Shown here: positions 1 through 12,300 of the stretch, piece by piece | Numbering within the stretch: position 1 is the first letter of the stretch | How the letters are laid out: every line of letters begins with the position of its first letter | Origin: Barthelona sp. PAP020 | Taxonomy: Eukaryota; Metamonada: BaSk clade | Direction: 5' to 3' | Length of the DNA: 58,060 nucleotides | Assembly (NCBI GenBank): GCA_040182905.1 | Contig: JARQWU010000036.1 | Location: 1 to 58,060 of the forward strand | Program-made: the position numbers and the translations under genes | Notes under the pieces: model-generated | Database searches by the model: none | The model's input: the letters and a program-made list of their open reading frames with translations, nothing else | What the model was told of the DNA's origin: nothing

Positions 1-1170
1 CTGCATCAAGATCCCCTTTTTGACAGCTGATGAACAATGGAGACACACCATCATTATCACATTTATTGACATCACTTCCATGATCCAAGAGCATTTTGGC
101 CACATTAAGATACCCTTTTTGACAACTGATGAACAATGGAGACACATCATCATAATCACATTTATTGACATCACTGCCATGATCCAAGAGCATTTTAGCA
201 ATATCAAGATACCCTTTTTGACAGCTGATGAACAATGGAGACACATCATCATAATCACATTTATTGACATCACTGCCATGATCCAAGAGCATTTTGGCTG
301 TATCAAGATGACCATTTTGACAACTGATGTACAATGAAGATGTGCCATCAATATCACACAAATTAACATCAGCGCCATGATCCAAGAGCATTTTGGCCAT
401 ATCAAGATGACCTTCTTGACAACTAACAAATAATGGAGAAGCACCATCATTATCACATTTATTGACATCACTGCCATGATCCAAGAGCATTTTGGCAACA
501 TCAAGATAACCTTCATAACAACTGATGTACAATGGAGAAGCACCATCATTCATACATAAATTAACATCAGCGCCATAATCCATAAGAATTTTGGCCACAT
601 CAAGATGACCTTCTTGACAACTAACAAATAATGGAGAAGCACCATCATTCATACATAAATTAACATCAGCTCCATGATCCAAGAGCATTTTGACCACATT
701 AAGATCCCCTTGTTGACAGCTGATGAACAATGGAGAAGCATCATCATTCATACATAAATTAACATCAGCTCCATGATCCAAGAGCATTTTGGTAACATCA
801 AGATGACCATTTTGACAACTGATGTACAATGAAGATGTGCCATCAATATCACACAAATTAACATCAGTCCCATGATCCAAGAGCATTTTGGCCACATCAA
901 GATGACCTTGTTGACAACTGACATATAATGGAGAAGCACCATCATTATCACATTTATTGACATCACTTCCATGATCCAAGAGCATTTTGGCAACATCAAG
1001 AAGCCCATTTTGACAACAGATGCACAATGGAGAAGCACCATCATTCATACATAAATTAACATCAGCTCCATGATCCAAGAGCATTTTGGCAACATCAAGA
1101 TAACCTTCATAACAACTGATGTACAATGGAGAAAATCCCTCATTCATACTCAAATTAACATCAGCGCCAA
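1..1170 (-). repeat. 99-bp tandem repeats coding ankyrin units
   Basis: The plus-strand string CCATGATCCAAGAGCAT recurs about every 99 bp near 77, 177, 276, 375, 474, 573 (variant), 672, 771, 870, 969 and 1068. Each unit codes one 33-residue ankyrin repeat, so the frame is kept. Units fall into subtypes by the residues after DVN: KCDNDG, LCDIDG and LCMNDG. The units at about 120-217 and 219-316 are almost identical. The stretch 306-570 matches 801-1065, exactly five units (495 bp) away. Confidence 0.93.
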
Positions 1171-1444
1171 AATCCAACAAAAACTCAACAACTTCAATTT
1201 GCCCATTAAAAGCAGCTCCCCAAAGCGTTGTTCTTCCTTCCTTACCCTGTTTGTTCACATCAACGCCAGCTTTGACACACTGCTTGACAACCTCAAGATT
1301 ACCATCACAAGCTGCAAAATAGATCTTCTTTGGACGACCATTTTCTTCAAATCCATCCACATCAAACCCATTTGGAACAACAACTTGATCCATATTATGC
1401 TTTACATAAGGGTCGATTTCCTCAACGGCACTATTAACAACCAT
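1..1444 (-). CDS. Ankyrin-repeat protein, 5' part (runs off the window)
   Basis: The frame is open from the ATG at 1444 down to the left edge (at least 481 codons), and I checked that it holds no stop. After about 50 residues of unique N-terminus come two degenerate ankyrin units (a GNLEVVKQCVKAGVDVN-like one and a GQIEVVEFLLDFGADVN-like one). About eleven highly regular 33-residue units follow, with the pattern G-x-L-D-V-A-K-M-L-L-D-H-G-A/S-D-V-N and then N/D-D-G-x-S-P-L-x-I-S-C-Q. Ankyrin repeats are protein-binding scaffolds, and parabasalids carry very large families of them. Partner and location cannot be read from the sequence. The extreme DNA-level similarity of the units points to recent unit duplication or gene conversion. 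Any C-terminal domain lies outside the window. The ankyrin fold is certain; the role is unknown. Confidence 0.9.
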   Translation of the reverse strand, partial: MVVNSAVEEIDPYVKHNMDQVVVPNGFDVDGFEENGRPKKIYFAACDGNLEVVKQCVKAGVDVNKQGKEGRTTLWGAAFNGQIEVVEFLLDFGADVNLSMNEGFSPLYISCYEGYLDVAKMLLDHGADVNLCMNDGASPLCICCQNGLLDVAKMLLDHGSDVNKCDNDGASPLYVSCQQGHLDVAKMLLDHGTDVNLCDIDGTSSLYISCQNGHLDVTKMLLDHGADVNLCMNDDASPLFISCQQGDLNVVKMLLDHGADVNLCMNDGASPLFVSCQEGHLDVAKILMDYGADVNLCMNDGASPLYISCYEGYLDVAKMLLDHGSDVNKCDNDGASPLFVSCQEGHLDMAKMLLDHGADVNLCDIDGTSSLYISCQNGHLDTAKMLLDHGSDVNKCDYDDVSPLFISCQKGYLDIAKMLLDHGSDVNKCDYDDVSPLFISCQKGYLNVAKMLLDHGSDVNKCDNDGVSPLFISCQKGDLDA

Positions 1445-2818
1445 TGTTCGAAAAAAAAGAAAATGAAAAAGCCAAAAATTTGAATTTTTTCTTTCGATAT
1501 TCAATGCAAATCAGTCATTATTTTGGTTTAATTGTTGCCAAAATGAAATTCGATGATTGATTAAACTAATTTGTGGAAAACTCTTCATAATATTGATTAA
1601 TTCTTTCTTGAGATTTCCTTTTTCGAATTGATATGCAAAGTTGCCTTACCAAAATGATTTGAACATTGTGAAAATATCACACAACTATGAACTTTCATTT
1701 TAATGTTGTTTTTCGGAATGTTTGTATCAAAGACAATTATTCCAATGTTCCAATGTGTCAATTAATTTTTACAGATTTGTTGATGTAGTGATGGTTTTGA
1801 CTTATTTATACTCAGTTGATTCATGAATTGAACCTACAGCTGTGTTGTATGTGTCTCCATCAAGTCTTTTTCATAGATTTGAAAAACTTTTATTTTTTAT
1901 GTTAACCCATAACGTTGGGTTTGGTATAGTTAGAAGTTTTTCGATGATGACGATTTTGGGATGTTCGACGCCTAAAAAAAAAGATGCGATCTAAAGGATT
2001 AAATTCAGGATTCTTGAAGAAAAGAATTGTTCTTGTTGACGTCATCTTAATTTTTATTTTTCTTCTTGTACGAACCTTTTCCAGAACTTTCCCAAATCAG
2101 AGACTGGAAAACTCAGTTGACTAATAAATAATAAACCTTAATCTTTATTCTTTTCGGGGTCCAGCGTTCCTGAAAGGAACCTCTCTTTTTTGAGACCTAC
2201 TCTTTCATAGGCTTTCGTAGGAGAGCTACGCTCTATGCAGGGTGTGAAATACTGCATTACTAATTGCTCAAAAGAGCTTAATGCTCCGATATTTTTAAAA
2301 ATTTATCCTAATTGTGGAAGTTTTCATGCATTCACCGTGGCAGGTCAAAAATTTGGGGGTAGGTTAAAAAAAAGTTCCGTACCTTGAGGGAAAAAGGAAG
2401 AATCGAAAAATTTCGATTCACCAGAAATAATAGGCTTGTTCACACCCCTCATTTATTTTTTTTGAAGGCACCTTTTTCATTTCTTCATTTTGTTATATTG
2501 GATAATTGTTGACATAATTGCAAACAAGATTGATACTTTGAAGAATCAAATCTTCAATTTTCTTCACAATGTGTGTCTTCAAAGTTGGAAGTTGTACCAC
2601 TCTTCAATTGAAATATATGGCAGCAAAATCATTTTAAAATTGATATTTTTTGTTCCTCTTGATTTGAGCAGCAACAACAACAAAAGACAAAGGAGGCATG
2701 AAATTCGGTCAATTCATGAAACGATGATTTCATTTATGATAAAAAAATTAAGGACACTCATTTTAAGATGTTTCAGTTAAAGGAAAAGAGTAACTATGCT
2801 TCAATCTGCTGATCAAAT
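1445..2818. other. Gene-poor intergenic stretch with inverted repeats
   Basis: No convincing coding region is present. The first 600 bases are plain AT-rich sequence upstream of the ankyrin gene. From 2077 to 2419 there is a row of short perfect inverted repeats: TTTTCCAG/CTGGAAAA at 2077-2111, GTTCCT-GAA-AGGAAC at 2166-2180, CCTAC/GTAGG at 2196-2221, AGAGC-TAC-GCTCT at 2222-2234, TGCAG/CTGCA at 2236-2256, GCTC-AAAA-GAGC at 2266-2277 and GAATCGAAA-AA-TTTCGATTC at 2400-2419. The part 2155-2290 is visibly less AT-rich than its surroundings. A 96-codon ORF at 2490-2780 has no recognisable content. No tRNA or rRNA was recognised. Confidence 0.5.
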
Positions 2819-3181
2819 ATGGAATGTGGAAATTTTGGTGCAGTTGTGAAACAACTATGTTTATTTGTTGAGAAAGTAAACACAGAAATTTCATGCAGAT
2901 ATATTTCAATCAAACCCCCAAGAAAAGAAATTGATGAATTGAAATTCAATTGTGTGGATGGAAAAAACTTCTTCCCTGTTTTGAATTTTGGTAAAAGAAG
3001 CACTTCAAATCTTCAGATAATTCTTTTAAAAAATAAAATTTTCAACAGATTCAAGGAGCTTCGAAAGCTTTTCCCCAATAAACACAATTCTTTCCCATTC
3101 GAAAACAAATTTTCGCATTCTTTCACTCTCCCATCAAAATCAAAGTTTATTCCCCCAATCGACCCTTACAGTTTTAATTAA
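2819..3181 (+). CDS. Hypothetical ORF, possibly a gene remnant
   Basis: An open frame of 120 codons (ATG at 2819) ends 136 bases before the 3' end of the convergent dynein gene. The product is basic and rich in Lys, Asn and Phe, and ends with a proline-containing tail (KFIPPIDPYSFN). I recognise no domain, signal peptide or membrane segment. In such AT-rich DNA an ORF of this size can arise by chance, so it is weakly supported. Just upstream, at 2698, an ATG opens MKFGQFMK followed by a stop, which resembles the first residues of an SPX domain. The whole 2490-3181 stretch may therefore be a decayed gene. Confidence 0.25.
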   Translation: MECGNFGAVVKQLCLFVEKVNTEISCRYISIKPPRKEIDELKFNCVDGKNFFPVLNFGKRSTSNLQIILLKNKIFNRFKELRKLFPNKHNSFPFENKFSHSFTLPSKSKFIPPIDPYSFN

Positions 3182-3316
3182 TCAAGAAGCAGTTTGTCAT
3201 AAAATTTTTCTTTTTCCTTTTTAATTGTCAAATAATCAAAAAAAGCGAATCACATCAATAAAAAAACAAACATTTATTTCTATTTTTCAATCACATTTAA
3301 TTTTTTTCTGAATGAA

Positions 3317-6300
3317 CTACTCTAACGTTAAAATCAAAGCAACACCTGCTAAAATCCATTTATCAGGTGATTGTTTAGTTCTAAGATTGAAATTCCACAC
3401 AAAAGTGGGTCCTCTTTGTTTGGTATAATAAACAGGACATTCATAGGTATCTTTGAAATCACATTTTTCAATCAATTGAGCTTTAACATAAATTACAGGT
3501 AATTCCGGTGCTAAATCCTTCATAAAAGATTCAGCTAAAACACCACTTGATAAATCCCAACGTGCACCTTCAATATGCAAACCATGAAGATAACATCCTT
3601 CTCTTGGGGCTGCAGAGATGTCATTAAAATTCTTCTTTGTAACATCAGTAATTAAAGCCATTTTATCCAAAGGCCATTGATTCTTTCTTGAAGCAACTTG
3701 CATCACAGCTGTCAACAATGATTGAGGATTAAACAAACCTGATAACCAAATAGACTTTGGTATAGGTAAAGAACCATTAAGTTCATTACTCCAATCTCTC
3801 AAGAATTGAATTCTATTCATTAAATCAACAAACCAAGGACCCAAAGGTTTTTGAGAAGGATATGCAACATTTGTCCAAACGGAAGGAACACGATTCAAAT
3901 ATAGAGAATTGATAGAAGCTTCAATTGCAGTGGAAATTGTTAATTCACCATTTAAAGCCTTTTCAACTTCCAATAAAGAAGAACGTAAAACTTTAATTAA
4001 CCCTTGCATTCTAGAGAATTCTTGTGACCAAACATTTTCATATGGACCTGGATGTTTAGGAAGATACTCATCTAATAATTCTTCTTCAAAACCTTCAGGC
4101 AATTGTGAAAGGAAGGATTCAACCAAATCCAATACAATTTCTTCTCTGGACTTTACTTGACCACCACCAACATTAGTGTCTTTGGGCTGAAGATCTAACA
4201 AAATATCAAATAAGGTGGTTGATTGAGTGTTTAAGAAATCAATTTCGGCATTGGGATGCAAGCCAAACATAACAGGTGACTCAGAAGGTAATGTTTCAAT
4301 ATATTCAATATATTGAGGATGTGTCAGTCCAAGAGGAGGAGCTTTAAAATCTGGACCCAACGGTGTTTCTTCAAATATCTTTGAAGTCATAATGGTCTTC
4401 AGATATGTAGCACACAAACGACGGTCAATGTCATCAGAAATGTGTCCACCATACATAATTTCACCAAAAATATATTTTAAATTGGACCAAGGAATTTGAA
4501 CGTTATCCTCTAAGAAATTACGTGCAACATCACCACAAATAGTCAAATCTCCTTGAGAAAATGGATAAGGAGAATTCCATCCAATGGGCCCAAATTTCTT
4601 TCTTTCAATAATAAGTGAATGGAAGAAACATAAAGAGAATAAAATGGACTTAAACTCATTCGTTTTAGAACAAGATTCAAAGAAAGAAGATGTGAAAGCA
4701 TCTAAAGCTCTGTACATATTAGCGCTGATACCAGTAGGGGGTTCATTAGTCATTTTAACAGAATTTTCCAAAATACCTTGAGGAATAGGCAAGGAACTTG
4801 ATGCAGGAGGTTCAGCAGTTAAGAATAATCTGAAATCAGGATGAATATTAGGATCCTTTTGACAACGTTCAATTTCTTTTTCTAAATAAGGTAACCATTT
4901 TACGGTAAGATGAATATTTTCCAAAATGACCCAACCACCTGTTTTTGACATTTCTGTAATAGCTGCTTCAGCAAGAGGAGTTTGCCCTTGTCCCAAAGAA
5001 ATATGTCTCCATTTTCCACTTGATTGAGTATATCCCAATTTATCTCCCAACAATTCAACTTGCTTTAAGGGATCAACACCAGGAGAAAGAATAAAGAATG
5101 CAGGGACGCTGGGTGACAATTCCTTGTAAGTTTCTTCCAAACCAATAGGGATAATATTTACATATCTTTCACCTAGATTATCTCCAACAAAAGTTCTTAG
5201 AGCGTAGATTAACCTATCAGGTCTGAAGACTCTTAACAAAAGCATCTTTTGGAAATCATTTAGATTGTTATAATCCTGAGGAATACGACTACTCTCAGGA
5301 TTAGCAGATTGGAACCATTCTCTCCATCTTTTACTGGCAGATTCAATATCTCTGGTTAAATTACAGAAATTTTCCAATTTACTTAAAGCAACAATGGCAG
5401 ACCAATTAGAATCATCCAACCAAGATAAAGGATTTGGTACATTCAGAATTCTAGGCATACGAATTAAGAAATCGAATTCTTCATATTCAATTTCATTCTT
5501 CCTTAATAAAGTTTGGAAACACAATTTTGAAGAGAAGATAAGTTTATGTCTTTCGAACAATCCTCTGGTAGTGTATCTGAAAATCTTGTAGGTAATATTG
5601 TCAATTAATAAATCAACACGTTCTTGAAGATTTTCAGCACTGGGTGTATGATCAATAGCATTATCAAAAACATTTACAAATGAATTTAATGAGAATTGAT
5701 ACATCTTATCAATATTGTTCAACTCAATCAATAAGAAATATAGCATTGAAGCCTGTGAAGCAACAGGTCTATAACTTTCACGTTTTTCATTAATCTCTTT
5801 TTCAGTCTCTTGAGCCAGCACAACCTTTTCAGCAATATCCTTGGAAGTAGCTTTGGTTGTTTCTAAATTCTCAATCAATGATGTATCAGTCAATAATTCA
5901 GTAGATTTTGATTCGTTCAACAACTTCAACAAATTGTCTTCTAATGATTTCAATCTAATCTTAAATTCATTCTGTTCTCTCATTAATTTTGATTTCTTTT
6001 CTTCCAATTCGGGTGATTCTTTCTTCACAACAAATCCTAACAATTGTTCTTCTAATCCTTCTTCTGTAACACTGAAATTAATTAATGTTAATTGAGCTTG
6101 AACTTCAGGTTGATAATGGGGTGATAGCATTTTGGTTTGCAAAAATAGTTTGAATTTTTGATCAAATTCTAACTCTTTACCACCCATCTTCAAATACATG
6201 TTACGTCCTTTCTTAGTAAAGTTTCGTTCAACAATGGGTTGTAACAACACATCAACTTCTTCTTTCATATTTTCAATAATAGTAACTTCACCATTTTGAA

Positions 6301-9300
6301 TTGATCTTTCAACAGTATCTAAATATTTAGAGTTAGACACTTGTAATATATTCAATTTTTGTTGTTCGTTTTCGTCAATGTCTGGATTCAAAGCATACAT
6401 ATTTTTCAACCAGTTTAATGCTTGTAATTGAGGATCAATAATTAAAGGCCAACGTTTACAAGTGGATAAAATAGCAGCATTTTGAACTGAAACTTCATCA
6501 CTTGGTAAACCATCATTATTCCATTCAGCAATCTTCGCATCATCTACTAACAATGTCAAAGGATTTTCAGCTTCCTTAGATAAAGGTAATCCTAACTTTC
6601 TAATCTCTGGAATCCATAAATCATTAACTAATTTCTTACGATAATGTTTGTTAAATGGTCCAACATATGAACAGAATGCAGCAACTAATAAGATATCACC
6701 AACCAAACTATTTTCCTTCTTTCTTAATTCAAGAATTCCTTCACCCCAACGATCTTTTTCAGATGCTAAACCATTGATCAAACGATTAGCAATATCCAAT
6801 TTCGTTTCATTTTCTCTTAAAGCATTTAAACTTTCTTGTTTACGCTTTGTAGCTTCTTCAAATTCACTCTTTAAGCCATTTAATTTCTTAGTCAATCTCC
6901 TTACATGATCTTCAGTCTTCTTTAATTTTGCTCTGGCAGCATTTAATGTTTCAGTTGCTTCTGCCAAAGCGATACGTTTAGGTTCAACCTCACAATGAAT
7001 ATCATAAAATGTGATGATATTAACAACCCAATCACAAATACCAGAAGCAGCAACACTGACTCTTAAAACGGCTTCTGCGTTGAAATTTTCATCATCTAAG
7101 AAATGTGCCTTGATATAATTGGACCTTTCAATGGGAATATTCTCCTTATCATATTCTTTCAATGCTGCTAAGAAATGAGCAACATTACCCATTAGCTTTT
7201 TAACTTGTTGCCATGTCATTTCTTTTTGAATGGGTCTATTAGTATGAATCAATGTCATAACAGCATGCATAATTTTTGCAACCATAGCAGGAGGAGAAGC
7301 TAAAGATTTTAATTCCACAAGATTATCTTTATTTAAGGTGTCCAATGCCGCTTCTGCTGCTGCAACAGCTGGTAATGCTCTTGATAAATCATCATCTGCA
7401 GCTTTTTGTTTGGCACTAACTTCAATTTCAACAACTTCACATTCTTCTTGCTCTTTTTCAGCAATAGCTTTTTGTTTATTAACAACTTCTGTTTCCCTTG
7501 TAACATCAGCTAAAAGCTCTTGAGCTTCTTTTTCTCTGGCTTTTGCTACAATTTGAGATTTTTCAACATCTTCTTTAATACCATCAACTTCTTGAGCAGT
7601 AACCTTTAATTTTACTAAACCATTATCCAATCTTTCTGCGTCTGAGGCGTACTTTTGTTTTTTCTCATCAAACAAATGCTTATACAATTCAATTAATTCC
7701 AAGAAGGATTTTGGTGTGGTATAAACATATCTACGATGGGTTTCAAGGAATTGTTGTGCTATTTCATTACTTGAACTGTGAGCAAAAGCCATAAAATGAA
7801 CAATTCTCTCAATAAACATTCTATTTCTTTCCTCAGAAGGAATAACAGTACCATCTTCATTTTTCATAGGAATGTTACCAGCAATACTATCATCCAAAGG
7901 TGCTTCAGGATTATACATACTGAAATCTAATTCAGAATCAATAATGTTTCTTCTTGCAACATCAATTAAAGCATCTCTGGGCCATGCATGGAACCAATCA
8001 ATGGAACAACAATTAACCAAAGTAGGGAATTTTCTGACACGATCTCTCAAAGCAGAACCAACAGGAGATAAAGCCAAACAAATATGAAGATTTCTCTTGA
8101 CTTTACCCAAGAAATGAGCCCAACAATTTTCAGGAGTGTCTCTTAAACCCTCCAATTTAACTTCATTCCGTTGACTGTTAATAATGTTTTCAATTTCACT
8201 GTCATCAGTAAATAGACCAGGAATATCACCAGTACTAAGGAAATCATTGATAGCAATAAAGAATTTTTCAGTTTTAATTTGAGAATCAGACAATAAGAAT
8301 AAAATTTGAGTGTCTTTAACACCACATTTAATGAAGACTTGTTGTAAATCAAGATAGAATTCAGTAACGCCGTAATTTGAGGTAACAGTAATTTGGAAGA
8401 TTTCCATGTTATTGATAAAACCGGCCAATCTTGATAACGATTGTTTCCCTGAACCACCAATACCAACCAATAATAAGTGTCCACCAGGTGTTTGTAATAC
8501 CCTAGAAATTCTCAATATATGAGAGATAGCATCATTGAAGAAGATTAAATTCATTTTTGGATAAAGATCCTTGTAACCTTCTAAATATTCATTCAAAGAG
8601 TTTTTAACTTTGTTCAAATAATTTTCAGGGTCATTCTTAACCAAATCTTGATAATTTAATGAATCAACTGAATCACCAGTGAAATGTGAATACCAAGTGG
8701 GATCTTTTTCACTTAAAATGGGATGTTGCTCATCAATAACAATGGCCAATTCATCACATATCTTTTTAGGGAAAAATTCTTCCAAATTCTTTTCAACACA
8801 TTGTGTAAATTTCTTTTGATCATCTTCATCAACTAATCTGTCACCATAAACTCTGGATAATTCATGATAGAATAATTTTACAAGATCATGACCAATGGTC
8901 TCTGATTTCATGTGATTTTTATTGATATTTAACAATCCTTCAAAGACTCTGAAAATTTCTCTAAAATTGAACTTATAATGGAATTTTATGGCAGTAGGTA
9001 AGAAAGACTTTTCAATAACATTGTGGAATGCCACCAATGATTTACTCAAATAATCAACAATAGAAACTAAACCAGGATGTACATTGTACATATGTGCCTT
9101 CAAAATAGTTTCAGTCAAAAATTCAACGGATTCAGTTGAAGGTGCATAAAAACCTAAAACAGCAAAATGTCTTTGCAGTCTCAAATTCACATTGTATGAA
9201 CCAGTACCTGGATTCATTGATGCAATATACTGTGCCTTACTGACATTCATCAATTCTAATTTAGATCTGTCATACCAATGCCCATGATCAATATGTTGTC

Positions 9301-12300
9301 TCAATAATGTTACAGGGCTTTGAGTATTATAAGTATCTAATAATGGCATATTTAAATCATCAATAAACGTAACCAAATTAAAATGTCCCTTTGGTGCAAA
9401 ATTTCTACCAGCCTTTCGTTCAATCTTTGCTTCCATCAAATTTTGTAATTGATGAGCATCTGTATAATAGTTGAAATTAATATTTTGACTTATATAAGCT
9501 TCTTCATCCAATTGTTTCAAATGATAATTAATGAATGCTGTTTTTCCAGTACCAGCATCACCTACAATCAAAATTGGCTTTTCAATCTTCAATAAACCTC
9601 TGGTAAAGAATGAATATTTGAAAGTATCAGGGGTTTCAACAAAAGTGTCAATCAATTCTCTAGGAGAATTTCCATCCATTTCAAATATTTTGTTTTGTAA
9701 GTTACTATATTCTTCTAAAGCATAAATCTTCTTCCATTGAACAAACTCAATTTCATAATGTTCAGGATTTGAAACATGTTTCTTAATAATATGCTTTTCA
9801 TCACCCCAATTGAAATTTTCAAAATATTCAGGTTTTTCTCTTAAAGTCAAACCAAAATTGAATACTGAATCATCACCAGGAATTCTGACATTTCTAAATT
9901 CACCTTTGAACCATTTTGAGAAAATATCTTTATAATCATACATTTGATCAATCTTTAAACATCCACCAAATGCCCAAATTACAGCAAAAATAAATATATT
10001 TTCTAAATATTCAGTAGGAACACCATTCTTAAATAATCCTGTTTCATGAACAGGTTTAATGTTAGGTAAAACGATAATATCATCTTGTTGGTCTTTATTT
10101 TCTTTTCTTTCATCATATAATGCTTTAGCCCCTTCAAAATTATTAAAAATATCAATCTTATACTCCCCATCTTGTTCAATTAATGAATTTGCTTGACAAC
10201 CAATAATTGGCAAATCAGATTCTTCAGTAGACAATAAAAAGGTTAAGTAGGCACACAAAGTTTGAACTAAATTGAATTCATTGATATCAACTAACGATTT
10301 CAATTCTTTATTGATGAAATTCAATGTGTGTTGTACATATGTTTCAAATAAAACCAATAAAGTACCATGTTCAGAATTTGGTCTCGTTTCAATCCAACTA
10401 CGAACATAAGGCATCCAACCAATATCCGTTTCATTGATATACAAAATACCTCCTCTTGAAACAGTAGCAGGAGTAGCATATGATAAATGTGATACTTCAA
10501 ATAACATTCTCATTGAATTTGTTAAAGGAATACGTTCATTGGAGGCCAATGTTAAAACTTTATTGTCATCCAAAACAGTGTTCATGGATTCAATCCAACC
10601 AGGATCAACATCACCATCCAAAACTAACCATTTGGGATCTTCATTATTCATTCTAGACAAGTTTCTCATTGTGTTGGACAATATACCATCCTTCCATTCT
10701 CTAGTAACATTATTCATGTAACCAAAAAGCTCTCTTGCAGGTTGAGTTTTGGGATTAATGTCAGGTGTCAACACTTTTTGTCCCTTGGATAATAAGGATT
10801 GTTCAGCTGCTGCCAACATTTTCCAAGTTTCGGTCTTACCAGCCCCTGCAGGTCCAATTACAAATACAGCATGTCTAACTTCAAATAATTCTTTCAATTG
10901 TAAAATCTTCAGAACAAACAATTCATTATCAGATTGCAAACCACTCTTTTCAATAGCCTTTTCAACAACTTTTTGGAATTTCACATCAACTTTACGAGGA
11001 GGATCCATTCCAGGGAATAAATCATTAATCAAATCCAAAAAGATTAACATATCTGCAGTGACAATCTTAGGAATGTTGAAATCTCTTAACGCTCTCATAA
11101 GAATCAATTCTTCTGGTAGATCAGGATCTGCTCTTCTTAAAGCACCTGCGACAACCAAAACAGACTTGATAGCTCTTAAACCCCAATCATAGTGATGTTG
11201 TTTACTTAACAAATCTTTACACAATGAATAAAGAGTGGTAAACTTCTTAGCCAATTCCTTGGCATCATAGAAACCTTCAGCCATCAACATATTTTCCGCA
11301 ATCATAGCATAATCAGGGACAACCATAGAACAAGGTCTAAACAAAGCTTTAAGATTTTCAGGTAATTCAGTACGACCAGCATAACCAGGATTCATGGTAA
11401 TGAACAAACCAACTGAAGGAACCAAACTAATCTCATCACCTAAAAGTGAGAATCTATCCAGTTTTGCTTTAAGAGAATCAGTGATAGCTTTAACTTGTAC
11501 AGCAACGACAGATAACACAGAAATGGAAATACGATTAAATTCATCAAAACATCCCCAAGCACCAGTTTGAGCCAAACCTTTGAAAATATTACCAATGGAT
11601 TTATAATCCATTTCTTCAGAACAATTAAAAGTAAGGACAAACAAACCTAAAGCTCCCTTACCCAAATCCTTGACAGTTTCAGTCTTACCAGTACCAGCAG
11701 GTCCAGCAGGAGCACCAGCCATACATAAATGTAAAGACTGACTCAATGTAATATAACATCTATCAGTTAAAGGAGTAATAACTAATCTTGATTGATTTCC
11801 CAAATATTCGTAACCATATCTGAATTCAGCATCAACATTATTGATGAAGCAATCGCTCTTTTTATCATCCCATCTCATTCTGAGTTGTGATTGCCATGCA
11901 AAACCTTCAGAAGATTCAACTTTCTGATTAATTAAATTAGCAACAACATCTCTTGCATGAACATCTAACATACATAAAGTCATAACTAATTTTCTTTCCA
12001 ACTTTGTCAATTTACCTCTAATAAATCCAATTAAGTCAAGAATTTGTTGTTTTTGTTGCTTGTTATAATCAATTAAAGCAGTTTCTTTTCCTTCAAGCAA
12101 TTTCTCAAATGAATAATTAACTTCAGTTGTCCACCAAATTTGTGAAGCGACTAAAACAATTTGTGCTGGATATTCCTTAATCCACTGTAATCTTCTGTCG
12201 GAATCATATGTGTTCACAGCTTCAGCCAAGATATTCTTTAATGTTAATCTCATCATATCAATCAAATCATTCAAATAATTTTCAACAGCACCCTTTACTT

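Noticed and set aside
20-337. Plus-strand frames in the ankyrin region (such as 20-337 and 1070-1483)
   Set aside because: They are antisense shadows of the 99-bp ankyrin units. The minus-strand frame codes the real ankyrin pattern and is open for over 480 codons.
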